A stretch of 20,735 nucleotides of DNA. Origin: Ottowia sp. (GTDB lineage Bacteria > Pseudomonadota > Gammaproteobacteria > Burkholderiales > Burkholderiaceae_C). Position 1 is the stretch's first letter; each line of letters opens with the position of its first letter. Where the stretch lies: NCBI GenBank assembly GCA_023228705.1, contig JALOAS010000060.1, positions 1 through 20,735 of the forward strand. Reading direction: 5' to 3'. The position numbers and the translations under genes were made by a program. Below, in pieces: positions 1 to 8,182 of the stretch. The notes below the pieces were generated by a model that did no database searches, was not told the origin of the DNA, and saw only the letters and a program-made list of their open reading frames with translations.

Positions 1-2
1 CG

Positions 3-686
3 CTGGAGCAGGCAGAGCGCGAGCGCTATCTGCAGTTGATGGCGCAGCAGGCGGGGCAGATGCAAAGCCTTGTCCATGATCTGCTGATGCTGTCGCGGCT
101 GGAAGACAGCCCACCGCCAGACGCCGACCACTGGACGCCGGTGTTGCCGCTGCTGGCGCAGTGTTTGCAAGAGGCGCAGACGCTGTCGGCGCTGCTGACT
201 GGCGCCGAGGAGGGCGCGGGACACGATTTGCGACTCCGGACCGCACCCGATGCCGATGCGCGCGGCTGTGGCGAGGTTGCGGCAGCGCCCAATGAGCTGC
301 ACAGTGCCCTGTCCAATCTGCTGAACAATGCCGTGCGCTACACGCCCGCAGGCGGCCTCATCGAGGTCAGGTGGCAGCTGCTGCCCGACGGGCGGGCCAG
401 GTTTTCAGTGCAGGACTCGGGGCCGGGTATTGCAGATGAACACATCCCGCGCCTGACCGAGCGGTTTTACCGGGTCGACCGCAGCCGCTCGCGCGAGACC
501 GGCGGTACCGGATTGGGACTGGCCATCGTCAAGCACGTCGCGCAACGATACGGTGCCCGGTTGCACATTCACAGCAGCCCGGGGCAGGGGTCCACGTTTT
601 CCATCGTGTTTCCTGCCAGCAGGGTCCGGCCGCCGCACGTTGCCGCGCCGGTTGCAGCATCAGGCGGAAAAGCGCCGCACGCATAG
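3..686 (+). CDS. phoR: PhoR-type sensor histidine kinase, C-terminal part (5' end outside window)
   Basis: This is the 3' end of a membrane sensor kinase; the reading frame is already open at base 3 and the N-terminus lies outside the window. The visible part starts at the end of the dimerisation helix, with ERERYLQLMAQQA followed by the LVxDLLxLSRLE stretch typical of PhoR after the phospho-acceptor helix. It continues into the HATPase_c domain: N box NLLNNAVRYTP, G1 box DSGPGI, F box RFYRVDRSRS and G2 box GTGLGLAIVK. Members of this family autophosphorylate and pass phosphate to PhoB, controlling phosphate-starvation genes. The phospho-acceptor His is not in view. The short Ala/Pro/Gly tail after the G2 box is unremarkable. 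The next gene is convergent. The family is certain; PhoR rather than another EnvZ/PhoR-like kinase is inferred from the linker sequence. Confidence 0.88.
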   Translation: MEQAERERYLQLMAQQAGQMQSLVHDLLMLSRLEDSPPPDADHWTPVLPLLAQCLQEAQTLSALLTGAEEGAGHDLRLRTAPDADARGCGEVAAAPNELHSALSNLLNNAVRYTPAGGLIEVRWQLLPDGRARFSVQDSGPGIADEHIPRLTERFYRVDRSRSRETGGTGLGLAIVKHVAQRYGARLHIHSSPGQGSTFSIVFPASRVRPPHVAAPVAASGGKAPHA

Positions 687-803
687 CAGCCGTTACCACC
701 CGTCAGGACGCCGCTGTCGGGCTGGTGTGCGGCGCCACCATCATGCAAGGTCAGGGCCGCTTGAAAAACGGCACGCAATGCACGCCGTGCCAGCGCACCG
801 CGC

Positions 804-1598
804 CTACAGCATGTTCGCCAAAAACGCCCGCGCCCGCGCGTGCCGGGGCGCGGCAAAGAAGTCGCGTGCCGGTTGTTCTTCAATGATCTGGCCGGCGTCC
901 ATGAAGACGACCCGGTTGGCCACCTCGCGCGCAAAGGCCATCTCGTGCGTGACGACGAGCATGGTCATGCGCTCGGCGGCCAGGTCGCGCATGGTGCGCA
1001 GCACCTCGCCGGTGAGTTCCGGGTCCAGTGCGCTGGTGGGCTCGTCAAAGAGCAGGATGTCCGGCTCCATGGCCAGCGCGCGCGCAATCGCCACGCGCTG
1101 CTTCTGGCCGCCGGACAGGTGGCCGGGGTAGCTGCCGGCCTTCTCGGCCAGCCCGACCTTGGCCAGCAGTTGCGCGGCATGCGGCACGGCCTGGCCGCGC
1201 TTGAGCTTGCGCACCGTCATGGGCGCCTCGATCAAGTTTTGCAGCACGGTCAGGTGCGGGAACAGGTTGAAGTGCTGGAACACCATGCCGGTGCGGCGGC
1301 AGATGCGCCTGACCTCCCTGTCGGCCGGGTACCTTGGCACGCCGGCGGCATTGGTACGGACCAGCGTTTCTCCGGCAATTTCTATGCGGCCAGCATCTAT
1401 GGTTTCCAAATGGTTGAGGCAGCGCAGGAACGTGGATTTCCCCGACCCGGACGAGCCGATGATGGCAACCACCTCGCCGCGCTCAACCGTGAGCGAGACG
1501 TCGTTGAGCACGTGCAGCGCGCCAAAGTGCTTGTGCAGGTGCTCGGCACGGATCATGAGCCGGGCCGGACCCGGGAACGAGACCGCATCAGGCTTCAT
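804..1598 (-). CDS. Polar amino-acid ABC transporter ATP-binding protein (GlnQ/HisP family)
   Basis: This is the cytoplasmic ATPase subunit of an amino-acid importer. All nucleotide-binding motifs are present: Walker A GSSGSGKST (residues 48-56), Q-loop Gln near residue 108 (MVFQHFNLF), signature LSGGQKQR (161-168), Walker B ILLFDEPTSALD (181-192) and the switch His in VTHEMAFA (218). The length of 264 aa is slightly above the usual 240-255 because of about 14 extra residues before MIRAEHLHKHFG, so an internal ATG is a possible alternative start. The first ATG overlaps the permease stop by 11 nt, which supports translational coupling. It is the last gene of a binding protein-permease-ATPase operon. 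The exact substrate cannot be read from this subunit. Confidence 0.95.
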   Translation of the reverse strand: MKPDAVSFPGPARLMIRAEHLHKHFGALHVLNDVSLTVERGEVVAIIGSSGSGKSTFLRCLNHLETIDAGRIEIAGETLVRTNAAGVPRYPADREVRRICRRTGMVFQHFNLFPHLTVLQNLIEAPMTVRKLKRGQAVPHAAQLLAKVGLAEKAGSYPGHLSGGQKQRVAIARALAMEPDILLFDEPTSALDPELTGEVLRTMRDLAAERMTMLVVTHEMAFAREVANRVVFMDAGQIIEEQPARDFFAAPRHARARAFLANML

Positions 1599-2241
1599 GG
1601 GCAGAGTAATGGCGCTCCATGCGCTGGAACACCCAGGTCAGCACCAGCGTCATGAGCAGGTAGAAGATGGCGGCGACCACGAAGGGCGCGATGGAGAAGT
1701 CGCGCTGCACGATGCCGCGGGCCGTGCGCAGCAGGTCGTTGAGCGCCAGCACGTAGATGAGCGACGTGTCCTTGACCAGGTTGATGGTCTCGTTGGCCAG
1801 CGGCGGCAACGTGTTGCGCAGGACCTGCGGCATGACGATGCGCCGCATGGTCTGCGGGTAGCTCATGCCCAGCGCCTGCGCGCCCTCGTACTGTCCGCGC
1901 GCTACCGACTGGATGCCGGCACGGAAGATCTCGGCAAAGTAGGCGCCGTAGTTGAGCACAAAGGCCACCAGCGCCGATGGGTAGTCGGGCAGGCGGATGC
2001 CGATGACCGGCACGAACGGTAGCGCATAGTAGACGAACAGCAGCTGCAGCATCAGCGGCGTGCCGCGCATGAGCCAGACAAAGCCGCTGACCGCGAGCCG
2101 CAGCACGCCCCAGCGTGACAGCCGCAGCAGCGCCAGCATCAGCCCCAGCGGCAGCGACAGCAGCAGCGTGATGAAAAACAGCCCGAGCGTGATGCCCGAG
2201 CCGTCAATCAGCGGCGGCAGGATGCGCAGCAGGTAGTCCAT
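1588..2241 (-). CDS. Polar amino-acid ABC transporter permease (HisM/GlnP family)
   Basis: This is the inner-membrane subunit of the importer, 217 aa, with about five hydrophobic helices; the first is TLGLFFITLLLSLPLGLMLALL. The family EAA loop that docks on the ATPase is clear as EGAQALGMSYPQTMRRIVMPQ (E-A-G-I-P pattern), and the upstream RGTPLMLQL motif is typical of His/Glu/Gln/Arg permeases. Only one permease gene is present, so the transporter probably uses a homodimer. It lies 98 nt downstream of the binding-protein gene, with a stable hairpin in that gap, and overlaps the ATPase gene by 11 nt. The substrate class of polar or charged amino acids is inferred from the family. Confidence 0.94.
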   Translation of the reverse strand: MDYLLRILPPLIDGSGITLGLFFITLLLSLPLGLMLALLRLSRWGVLRLAVSGFVWLMRGTPLMLQLLFVYYALPFVPVIGIRLPDYPSALVAFVLNYGAYFAEIFRAGIQSVARGQYEGAQALGMSYPQTMRRIVMPQVLRNTLPPLANETINLVKDTSLIYVLALNDLLRTARGIVQRDFSIAPFVVAAIFYLLMTLVLTWVFQRMERHYSAHEA

Positions 2242-2294
2242 GGCCGAAGCGGTCGGCAGGGCAGCGCTGTCTTCGCGAAGGGGCGTGCAGCAGA

Positions 2295-2311
2295 AGCGGG
2301 CCGCGCCCGCT
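2295..2311 (-). promoter_or_regulatory. Intercistronic hairpin between binding-protein and permease genes
   Basis: A 7-bp perfect G/C-rich stem (AGCGGGC / GCCCGCT) with a 3-nt loop lies in the 98-nt gap between the binding-protein stop and the permease start. Binding proteins of ABC importers are often needed in excess, and such hairpins commonly protect the upstream mRNA or attenuate read-through. No U tract follows, so mRNA stabilisation is more likely than full termination. The hairpin is seen; its role is inferred. Confidence 0.4.
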
Positions 2312-2339
2312 CCGGTTCAGCCCGTGCCGCCGCCCGTGG

Positions 2340-3137
2340 TTACTTGAAGATGTTCTTGCCGAACCACTTCTCGGAAATCTCGGCGCCCGTGTCGCTGGCC
2401 TTGAGCGCGTCCAGCACCTGGTCGAGCCGCTGGAGCAGTTCGGTATCGTCCTTGCGCACGCCCACGCCGTATTCCTCGGCGCCAAAGTCCTGGTCCAGGA
2501 CCCGGTACTTGCCCGGCTTCTTGGACGTGTAGTAGCGGCCCACGACCTCGTCAAGCACCACGGCGTCCAGGCGGCCCACTTCCAGATCAAGCAGCGCGGT
2601 GATGTTGTCGCCGTACTTTTTCAGCGCCTTGAAGCTGGCGGCGGTCTTCTCGTCTTTTTCTATGGCATCAATCGCGCTGCTTCCGTTCTGCGCGCCCACG
2701 GTCTTGCCCGCCAGGCCGGCCTTGTCCTGGATGTCCGACTCGTCCTTGACGATGACGATCTGGTGGTTCTCCATGTACGGCTTGGTGAACGCGATGTTCT
2801 TCTTGCGCTGCTCGGTGATGGTCAGCCCGTTCCACAGCACGTCCACGCGCTTGCCGTTGAGCTCGGCTTCCTTGGCATCCCAGTCTATGGGCTTGAACTC
2901 GACCTCCATGTCCAGCTGCTCCGCAGCCGCGCGCGCCAGGTCGACGTCAAAGCCGACCAGCTTGTGGTCATCGTCGCGAAAGCCCATGGGCGGGAAGCTG
3001 TCGTCCAGGCCCACGACGATCTTCTGGGTGGGCGCCTGCTGCGCCAGCGCCTGCTGCGCCGCGATGGGCACGGATGCCAGCGCGGCTGCTGCGGCCAGCC
3101 CCAGCACGAGGCGCCGGGCGGAAGAAAAAATGGTCAT
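2340..3137 (-). CDS. Periplasmic amino-acid-binding protein of ABC transporter (SBP family 3)
   Basis: This is the periplasmic receptor of the importer. The ATG at 3137 gives 265 aa with a textbook signal peptide: MTIFSSARR, then a hydrophobic Leu/Ala stretch, and a likely signal peptidase I cut after QQALA. A longer in-frame start at 3293 would bury this signal and is rejected. The mature protein begins IVVGLDDSFPPMGFRDDD and GFDVDLARAAAEQL, the standard SBP_bac_3 opening. It has the RVDVLWNGLTITEQRKKNIAFTKPY hinge region and ends with EKWFGKNIFK, the usual last helix. It is the first gene of the operon. The LWNGLTIT variant does not point to one substrate, so specificity is left open. Confidence 0.93.
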   Translation of the reverse strand: MTIFSSARRLVLGLAAAAALASVPIAAQQALAQQAPTQKIVVGLDDSFPPMGFRDDDHKLVGFDVDLARAAAEQLDMEVEFKPIDWDAKEAELNGKRVDVLWNGLTITEQRKKNIAFTKPYMENHQIVIVKDESDIQDKAGLAGKTVGAQNGSSAIDAIEKDEKTAASFKALKKYGDNITALLDLEVGRLDAVVLDEVVGRYYTSKKPGKYRVLDQDFGAEEYGVGVRKDDTELLQRLDQVLDALKASDTGAEISEKWFGKNIFK

Positions 3138-3343
3138 GTCAAGAGTCGATCCATAAAAACGCCGGAACAACGACCAGCGGCCGGATCCGGAGCAGGGGGA
3201 GCATCCGCGGCGAACTGCGGCGCTCGCGCCACAAACGCCAAGTGCGGGTTCTGCGGATGCATCAGGCCGCCCTTGCGGCGGTGCGATTTTCAAACGGGGT
3301 TATTGTAGGGCCTGCCCCTGCGCGCTGGCGGCAGGCGCTTGCA

Positions 3344-5980
3344 TCAGCTGCCGACGGTCAGCAGCGCGGACAGCTCCTTTTCAATGGCCAGGCGCAGCAG
3401 CGGGTGATGCAGCGGCTCGCCGCGCACCAGGAAGACATCCTCGATGCGCTCGCCCAATGTAACGATCTTGGCCCACTCGACGCCGATGTCGTATTGCGCC
3501 AGCACCCAGGCGATTCCGTACAGCGCGCCGGCGCGGTCGCTGGCGCGCACCGACAGCAGCCACTTCTGACGCTTTTCATCCGGGCTGAATTCAACCTTGG
3601 GCACGATGGGAAAGCTGCGCACGCGCGGCGATCCGCGTCCCAGCCTGGGTTCGGGCAGGGCGGCGTCGGTGGCGATGATGGCCTGCGGCAGCTCGGCCTC
3701 GATCTGGCTGACCAGCGAGCGATTGAATTCCGCTGCCAGCGCGGTCGTGATCTCGAAGGTATCCAGCGCCCAGCCGCCCTGCGTGGTGTGGATGCGCGCA
3801 TCGACGATGGAAAACGCGGCGCCTTCAAAATAGCGGCAAATGCGGGCAAACAGGTCGGCCTGGTCGCGCGTGTAGATGAAGACCTGCAGCCCGCCTGCCA
3901 GCGACGAGCGGCGCGCGCGCGCCACGGTGGACGGCAAGGGGGCGTCGCCGTGGCCTGCGGCATGGGGCTGGCTGGCCAGCTCGCGGATATGCCAGGCAAT
4001 GTCGCTGGTGGCATGGTGCATGAAATAGCCCACGTCCAGCGTGTTCCAGATCTGCAGCAAGCGCGGTTCGGAATAGCCGGCCTGAACCAGCTTGTGCCAG
4101 GCGGCCCGCTTGCGCGCCTCGACCAGCGCCTCCGTACTGGGCTTCCAGCCGCCCAGCGCCCGCGCCGCCAGGTGGTACAGATCCTGCAGCAGCTTGTCCT
4201 TCCAGGCGTTCCAGACCTTGGGGCTGGTGCCGCGGATGTCGGCCACGGTGAGCAGGTACAGCGCGGTCAGCCTGCGCTCGTCGCCCACCCGGGACGCAAA
4301 CGCGGTGATGACTTCCGGATCGCTGAGGTCCTGCTTTTGCGCGACCCAGCTCATGGTCAGGTGTTCGCGCACCAAAAACTCAATGAGACGCTGGTCCGCG
4401 CCGGCGACGCCGTGGCGGCGGCAGAAGCGGCGCACGTCGCGCGCGCCCAGCTCCGAGTGGTTGCCGCCGCGCCCCTTGGCAATGTCGTGGAACAGCGCTG
4501 CCACGTACAGCAGCCAGGGCTGGTCCCATCCGGCTGCCAGCTGCGAGCCCAACGGAAACTCGTGCGCACGCTCGGGCAGGAAGAAGCGCTCGACGTTGCG
4601 CAGCACCGTGAGGATGTGCTGGTCCACCGTGTACGCGTGGTAGAGATCGTGCTGCATCTGGCCCACGATGCGGCGGAACGACCACAGGTAACGGCCCAGC
4701 ACCGAGGTCTCGTTCATGAGCTGCAGCGTGTCGGCCACGGCGCCGGTATTGCGCAGGATGGCCAGGAACGTGCGGTGGTTGCGCGCGTCGCGCCGGAAGT
4801 CCGGGTCCATGAGGCGGCGCGCGTTGTACAGCGCGCGCAGCGTCCGCACCGACAGCCCCTGCGTGCCAGGCGTCTCGGCGTAGACCCGGAACGTCTCCAG
4901 GATGGCGTCCGGGTGTTCCTGGTAGAGGCGGTCATGGACCACCTCCAGGCGGCCCTCGCGATCCAGGAAGCGCGAGCCGATGGGAACCAGCGTGATCAGC
5001 GGCTCGCGCAGCTTGCGCCGCAGGTATTCTTCCAGCACCTGCAGCAGGATCTGGCTCAGCTGCACCACGGCCTTGGCCGCCCAGTAGTAGCGGCGCATGA
5101 GGATCTCGCTGGCGCGCATGCGCACACGCCCGTCCGGGGCCAGGCGATGCGCCAGCCCGAACGATTCGGCCAGCGCGATCTGCTGCTGGAAGACCAGCCG
5201 GTCGTCGCCGCGCCCGGCCAGCAGGTGCAGGCGCGAGCGGATCTGGCCGAGCAGGGCCTCGTTGTACTTGAGCTGCTGTACCTCGTGCGCGGTGGCCAGG
5301 CCGGCGCGCTGCAAGTCATCCCAGCGCGTGCCCAGACCGGCGGCACGGGTGACCCAGAGGATGAGCTGCAGGTCACGCAGGCCGCCGGGCGATTCCTTGC
5401 AGTTGGGCTCCAGCGCGTACGCGGTATCGCCGTGCTTGATGTGCCGCTGCCGCATCTCCAGACGCTTGGCCACAAAGAAATCCAGCGGCCGCAACTGCTG
5501 CATGAACCGCTGCTGCAGCTGCGCAAACAGCATGTGGCTGCCAGCGACCCGGCGTGCCTCAAGCAGCGCGGTCTGTACCGTGATGTCACGTGCGGCCAGC
5601 GCCATGCTCTCTTCTACCGTGCGCACGCTGGAGCCGATCTCCAGCCCGTGGTCCCAGCAGCGGCCGACAAAGTTCTCGACCTGCTCGCGCAGCTTGCGGT
5701 CGGTGGCGGCGCGGCTGCCTTGCGGCAGCAGCACCAGCACGTCCACGTCAGACTGCGGGTACAGCTCGCGTCTGCCGTAGCCTCCCACCGCGACCAGCGC
5801 GCAGCGCCCGCGGAATCCGGCTTCCTTCCACAACCTGCGCAGCGCCCGGTCTGCCAGCACCGCCAGCCGGTACAGGTCCGAGCGCACCCCGCGCACGGTG
5901 ATTCCGGCACGCAGCATGCCTGCCAGCAACTGCTCCTTCTGGCCGCGGTAGTCCAGTTTGCCCGACTGTGTTGTCGACAT
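3344..5980 (-). CDS. glnD: Bifunctional PII uridylyltransferase / uridylyl-removing enzyme GlnD
   Basis: GlnD senses glutamine and adds or removes UMP on PII proteins (GlnB/GlnK), setting glutamine synthetase activity and NtrBC signalling. From the chosen ATG it is 878 aa, close to the usual 860-900. The domains in order are: nucleotidyltransferase with GGYGRRELYPQSDVD at 66-80 carrying the catalytic Asp pair; a helical linker; an HD domain with LFHDIAKGRGG and HSELG near residues 490-510 for UMP removal; and two C-terminal ACT domains beginning near GLQVFIYTRDQADLF (about 696) and LLSVRASDRAGALYG (about 806) that bind glutamine. The frame stays open upstream into the end of map. A TTG near 6079 preceded by AGGA would add about 33 residues and would overlap nothing, so the true start is uncertain. 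Map is 116 nt upstream on the same strand. Confidence 0.96.
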   Translation of the reverse strand: MSTTQSGKLDYRGQKEQLLAGMLRAGITVRGVRSDLYRLAVLADRALRRLWKEAGFRGRCALVAVGGYGRRELYPQSDVDVLVLLPQGSRAATDRKLREQVENFVGRCWDHGLEIGSSVRTVEESMALAARDITVQTALLEARRVAGSHMLFAQLQQRFMQQLRPLDFFVAKRLEMRQRHIKHGDTAYALEPNCKESPGGLRDLQLILWVTRAAGLGTRWDDLQRAGLATAHEVQQLKYNEALLGQIRSRLHLLAGRGDDRLVFQQQIALAESFGLAHRLAPDGRVRMRASEILMRRYYWAAKAVVQLSQILLQVLEEYLRRKLREPLITLVPIGSRFLDREGRLEVVHDRLYQEHPDAILETFRVYAETPGTQGLSVRTLRALYNARRLMDPDFRRDARNHRTFLAILRNTGAVADTLQLMNETSVLGRYLWSFRRIVGQMQHDLYHAYTVDQHILTVLRNVERFFLPERAHEFPLGSQLAAGWDQPWLLYVAALFHDIAKGRGGNHSELGARDVRRFCRRHGVAGADQRLIEFLVREHLTMSWVAQKQDLSDPEVITAFASRVGDERRLTALYLLTVADIRGTSPKVWNAWKDKLLQDLYHLAARALGGWKPSTEALVEARKRAAWHKLVQAGYSEPRLLQIWNTLDVGYFMHHATSDIAWHIRELASQPHAAGHGDAPLPSTVARARRSSLAGGLQVFIYTRDQADLFARICRYFEGAAFSIVDARIHTTQGGWALDTFEITTALAAEFNRSLVSQIEAELPQAIIATDAALPEPRLGRGSPRVRSFPIVPKVEFSPDEKRQKWLLSVRASDRAGALYGIAWVLAQYDIGVEWAKIVTLGERIEDVFLVRGEPLHHPLLRLAIEKELSALLTVGS

Positions 5981-6096
5981 GCCGCCTGAAAGTGGCTTTC
6001 CCGCGGTCACCGCGTCATCCTGCGCGCGGGCCGTCACGCGCAGCGCCACGGGCGGATCCTTGCTGCCATCCCGGTTCAATCTGGATTCCTGCCGGC

Positions 6097-6912
6097 TCAG
6101 GCGTCGACCGTGGCCTGCGCGAATTCCGGGATCGCGGGGCTGCCCGCGGACAGCGTCAGGACCTCGTACCCGCCTGGCGTCACGACAACGGTGTGCTCCC
6201 ATTGCGCTGACAGCGAGCGGTCCTTGGTCACGATGGTCCAGCCATCGGGCATCTCGCGGATCTCGCGCCGGCCGGTGTTGAGCATGGGCTCCACGGTAAA
6301 GATCATTCCGGGCTCCAGCTTCACGCCGGTACCCGGTGAGCCATAGTGCAGCACCTGCGGCTCTTCATGAAAGACCTGCCCGATGCCATGGCCGCAGAAT
6401 TCGCGCACCACCGACAGGCCATGGCCCTCGGCAAATTGCTGGATGGCATGGCCGATATCGCCCAGATGCGCTCCGGGCCGGATCTGCGTGATGCCCAACC
6501 ACATGGCTTCGTAGGTCAGCGCGCACAGCCGCGTTGCAGCAATCGAGCACTTGCCCACCTCAAACATGCGGCTGGTATCACCGTGCCAGCCATCCTGGGT
6601 AATGACGGTGACATCCAGGTTGATGATGTCGCCCTTTTTCAGTTTTTTCTCGCTGGGAATGCCGTGGCAAACCACGTGATTGACCGACGTGCACAGATGG
6701 CCCGGATACGGCGGGTAGCCCGGCGGCTGGTAACCGATGGTGGCCGAACGCGTGCCCTGCTGCGCCATGTAATCCGCTGCCAGCCGGTCGATCTCCAGCG
6801 TCGTGACGCCAGGCTTGATGTGCGGTGCCAGATGGTCCAGTACTTCAGCGGCAAGCCGGCAGGCCACGCGCATGCCGGCAATGTCCGATTCATTCTTGAT
6901 CGTGATACTCAT
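6097..6912 (-). CDS. map: Type I methionine aminopeptidase
   Basis: This enzyme removes the initiator methionine from nascent proteins in the cytoplasm. At 271 aa it is of normal length. The five metal ligands of the pita-bread fold are visible: Asp100 (INLDVTV), Asp112 (HGDTS), His175 (CGHGIG), Glu208 (VEPML) and Glu239 (QWEHTV). The substrate-side His83 in NHVVCHGIP is also present. The N-terminus MSITIKNESDIAGMRVACRLAAEVL matches bacterial MetAP-I. Transcription probably starts just upstream, where a GATAAT hexamer lies 9-14 nt before the ATG, and may continue into glnD. The last ten or so residues are variable in the family. Confidence 0.97.
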   Translation of the reverse strand: MSITIKNESDIAGMRVACRLAAEVLDHLAPHIKPGVTTLEIDRLAADYMAQQGTRSATIGYQPPGYPPYPGHLCTSVNHVVCHGIPSEKKLKKGDIINLDVTVITQDGWHGDTSRMFEVGKCSIAATRLCALTYEAMWLGITQIRPGAHLGDIGHAIQQFAEGHGLSVVREFCGHGIGQVFHEEPQVLHYGSPGTGVKLEPGMIFTVEPMLNTGRREIREMPDGWTIVTKDRSLSAQWEHTVVVTPGGYEVLTLSAGSPAIPEFAQATVDA

Positions 6913-6920
6913 GACTTCAA

Positions 6921-6926
6921 ATTATC
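6921..6926 (-). promoter_or_regulatory. Possible -10 element for map
   Basis: Reading the minus strand, GATAAT (one mismatch to TATAAT) lies so close to the map ATG that the transcript would have a very short leader. No convincing -35 hexamer is found at 16-18 nt spacing. Weak call based on the -10 alone. Confidence 0.28.
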
Positions 6927-7094
6927 CCACTGCCAACCTCTGGCATTTGAGCGCCCCCACGCAACCCGGTTGCAAACCGCCACAGGCATCTGGCAGAAGG
7001 CATTTGATGATAGGCTCTTGGGACACCTGCCGGTGCGGGCGCAGCAGCGCGCATCAACGACCACGCAGAGTCAGCAACCCCCCGATCAGCCCAC

Positions 7095-7973
7095 ATGCCT
7101 GCCAAGCCCATGCCCAGCCAGTTGCCGTACACCAGCGTGGCAGCGGATGACGCGTTCCGCGTTGCGCCGCGCCTGAAGCTGGACAATATTGTCCTGTCCG
7201 ACGCCATCCCGCAGGTCCTGGCGCAGCTGGATGCCAGTGCGCCAGATTCCAGCACCGGCGCCGGTCCATCCGTCTTGCCAGGCGCGCAGGCCGCGCCCAT
7301 TGCCGCTGTGCTGGACGCGGAAGCTGCCGACTCCTGGCTGCTGCTGGTTGACCTGTCTGCCGGCAGCACCAGGCTGGGCGAAAGCCTGCTGGTACGAACG
7401 CTGCTGCCCGACACCCCGGCGCAGCTTGAACCCGCGCCAGCAGACGTGGATCCGGCCGCGCTGCATGCGCTGCAGCAAGCGGTGCGGGAACTGGCGGATG
7501 CGGGCACGCTGCTTGCGGCGCGCTGGCGCGGCAGTGGCGGGCTCGTTGGCTGCCTCGTGGCCATGACCGGGCAGGCCGCGCCGGACGTGGCGATCAACAT
7601 CGACGCGCTGCTGATCGAAGGCGACGGCGACGGCCGGATGGACAGCGGGGAGGCCAAGAACTGGACCACGCAGATCAGCGGCCTGCGCCACGAGCTGAGC
7701 GTGCGTGCCCTGTTCACCGAAGCGCCGGGCGTGGTGCTTCAGGTGCCGGGTGCTGGCCGCCGTGACGCCATGCAGGCCTTGCGCCGGCACGGACTGGGCC
7801 GACACAGTCACTTCATCGCGCATCTGCACGCCGGCCAGGCACGCGCTGGTGAGGCGGCAGCGGCTTCTGCGCCCGATGGCCGTCTTTCCATCTGGCGCGA
7901 CACGCAGTCCATCTTTGCAGCGCCACTTGCGCCGCTGCGCGAGAGCAGTACCCGGCCAGCGGCCCCACCGTGA
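7095..7973 (+). CDS. Degenerate PurL-like protein (remnant of FGAM synthase C-terminal AIRS domain); possible pseudogene
   Basis: This is an open frame of 292 codons. Residues about 80-285 follow the order of motifs in the second synthetase half of betaproteobacterial PurL: LLLVDLSAGSTRLGESLL (PurL: VDLGAGRxRLGGSxLAQ), RELADAGTLLAA, then GGL, GEAKNWTTQISG (PurL: GDAKNWxxQVAG), VRALFTEAPGVVLQV (PurL: LRALFxEELGAVLQV), MQALRRHGLGRHSHFI, and LSIWRDTQSIFAAPLAPLRE. The catalytic segments are ruined: PurL's YHDRSDGGL is AARWRGSGGL and its EELGAV is EAPGVV. The first 75 residues show no similarity I recognise. Just past the stop, a different frame up to about 8067 reads PHRDDSRRA...GPEFDGAWDS, resembling PurL's next segment and suggesting a frameshift. 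It is either a decaying duplicate of purL or a repurposed, inactive paralogue. It is divergent from map. Confidence 0.6.
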   Translation: MPAKPMPSQLPYTSVAADDAFRVAPRLKLDNIVLSDAIPQVLAQLDASAPDSSTGAGPSVLPGAQAAPIAAVLDAEAADSWLLLVDLSAGSTRLGESLLVRTLLPDTPAQLEPAPADVDPAALHALQQAVRELADAGTLLAARWRGSGGLVGCLVAMTGQAAPDVAINIDALLIEGDGDGRMDSGEAKNWTTQISGLRHELSVRALFTEAPGVVLQVPGAGRRDAMQALRRHGLGRHSHFIAHLHAGQARAGEAAAASAPDGRLSIWRDTQSIFAAPLAPLRESSTRPAAPP

Positions 7974-8170
7974 TGATTCAAGGCGCGCGCATCCCGCGAC
8001 GCCTCGTGCCGCGCAGGCCGCCGGCCCCGAATTTGACGGCGCATGGGATTCGATCAGCTACCATTGAGCGGGCCTGAATCGACAACCTGGACGCGAGAGC
8101 AAGACGGCGCAGCGGTCCTGCGCTGCGCACGAGGCACCGCCGCAGCCGTGTCCAGACACCGAAAAGAGAC

Positions 8171-8175
8171 AAGGA
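8171..8175 (+). promoter_or_regulatory. Ribosome binding site of the ion-transporter gene
   Basis: AAGGA lies 7 nt before the ATG at 8183 and fixes this start against other in-frame codons. It is the clearest Shine-Dalgarno on the plus strand in this part of the window. Confidence 0.6.
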
Positions 8176-8182
8176 TCATTGG

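Noticed and set aside
840..1655. 271-codon plus-strand frame over the ABC ATPase
   Set aside because: It overlaps all ATPase motifs on the opposite strand and has no motif of its own.
3074..5989. 971-codon open frame antisense to glnD
   Set aside because: It has no domain, is rich in Gln, Arg, Ala and Val, and mirrors the high-G+C codons of the intact GlnD frame; a shadow ORF.
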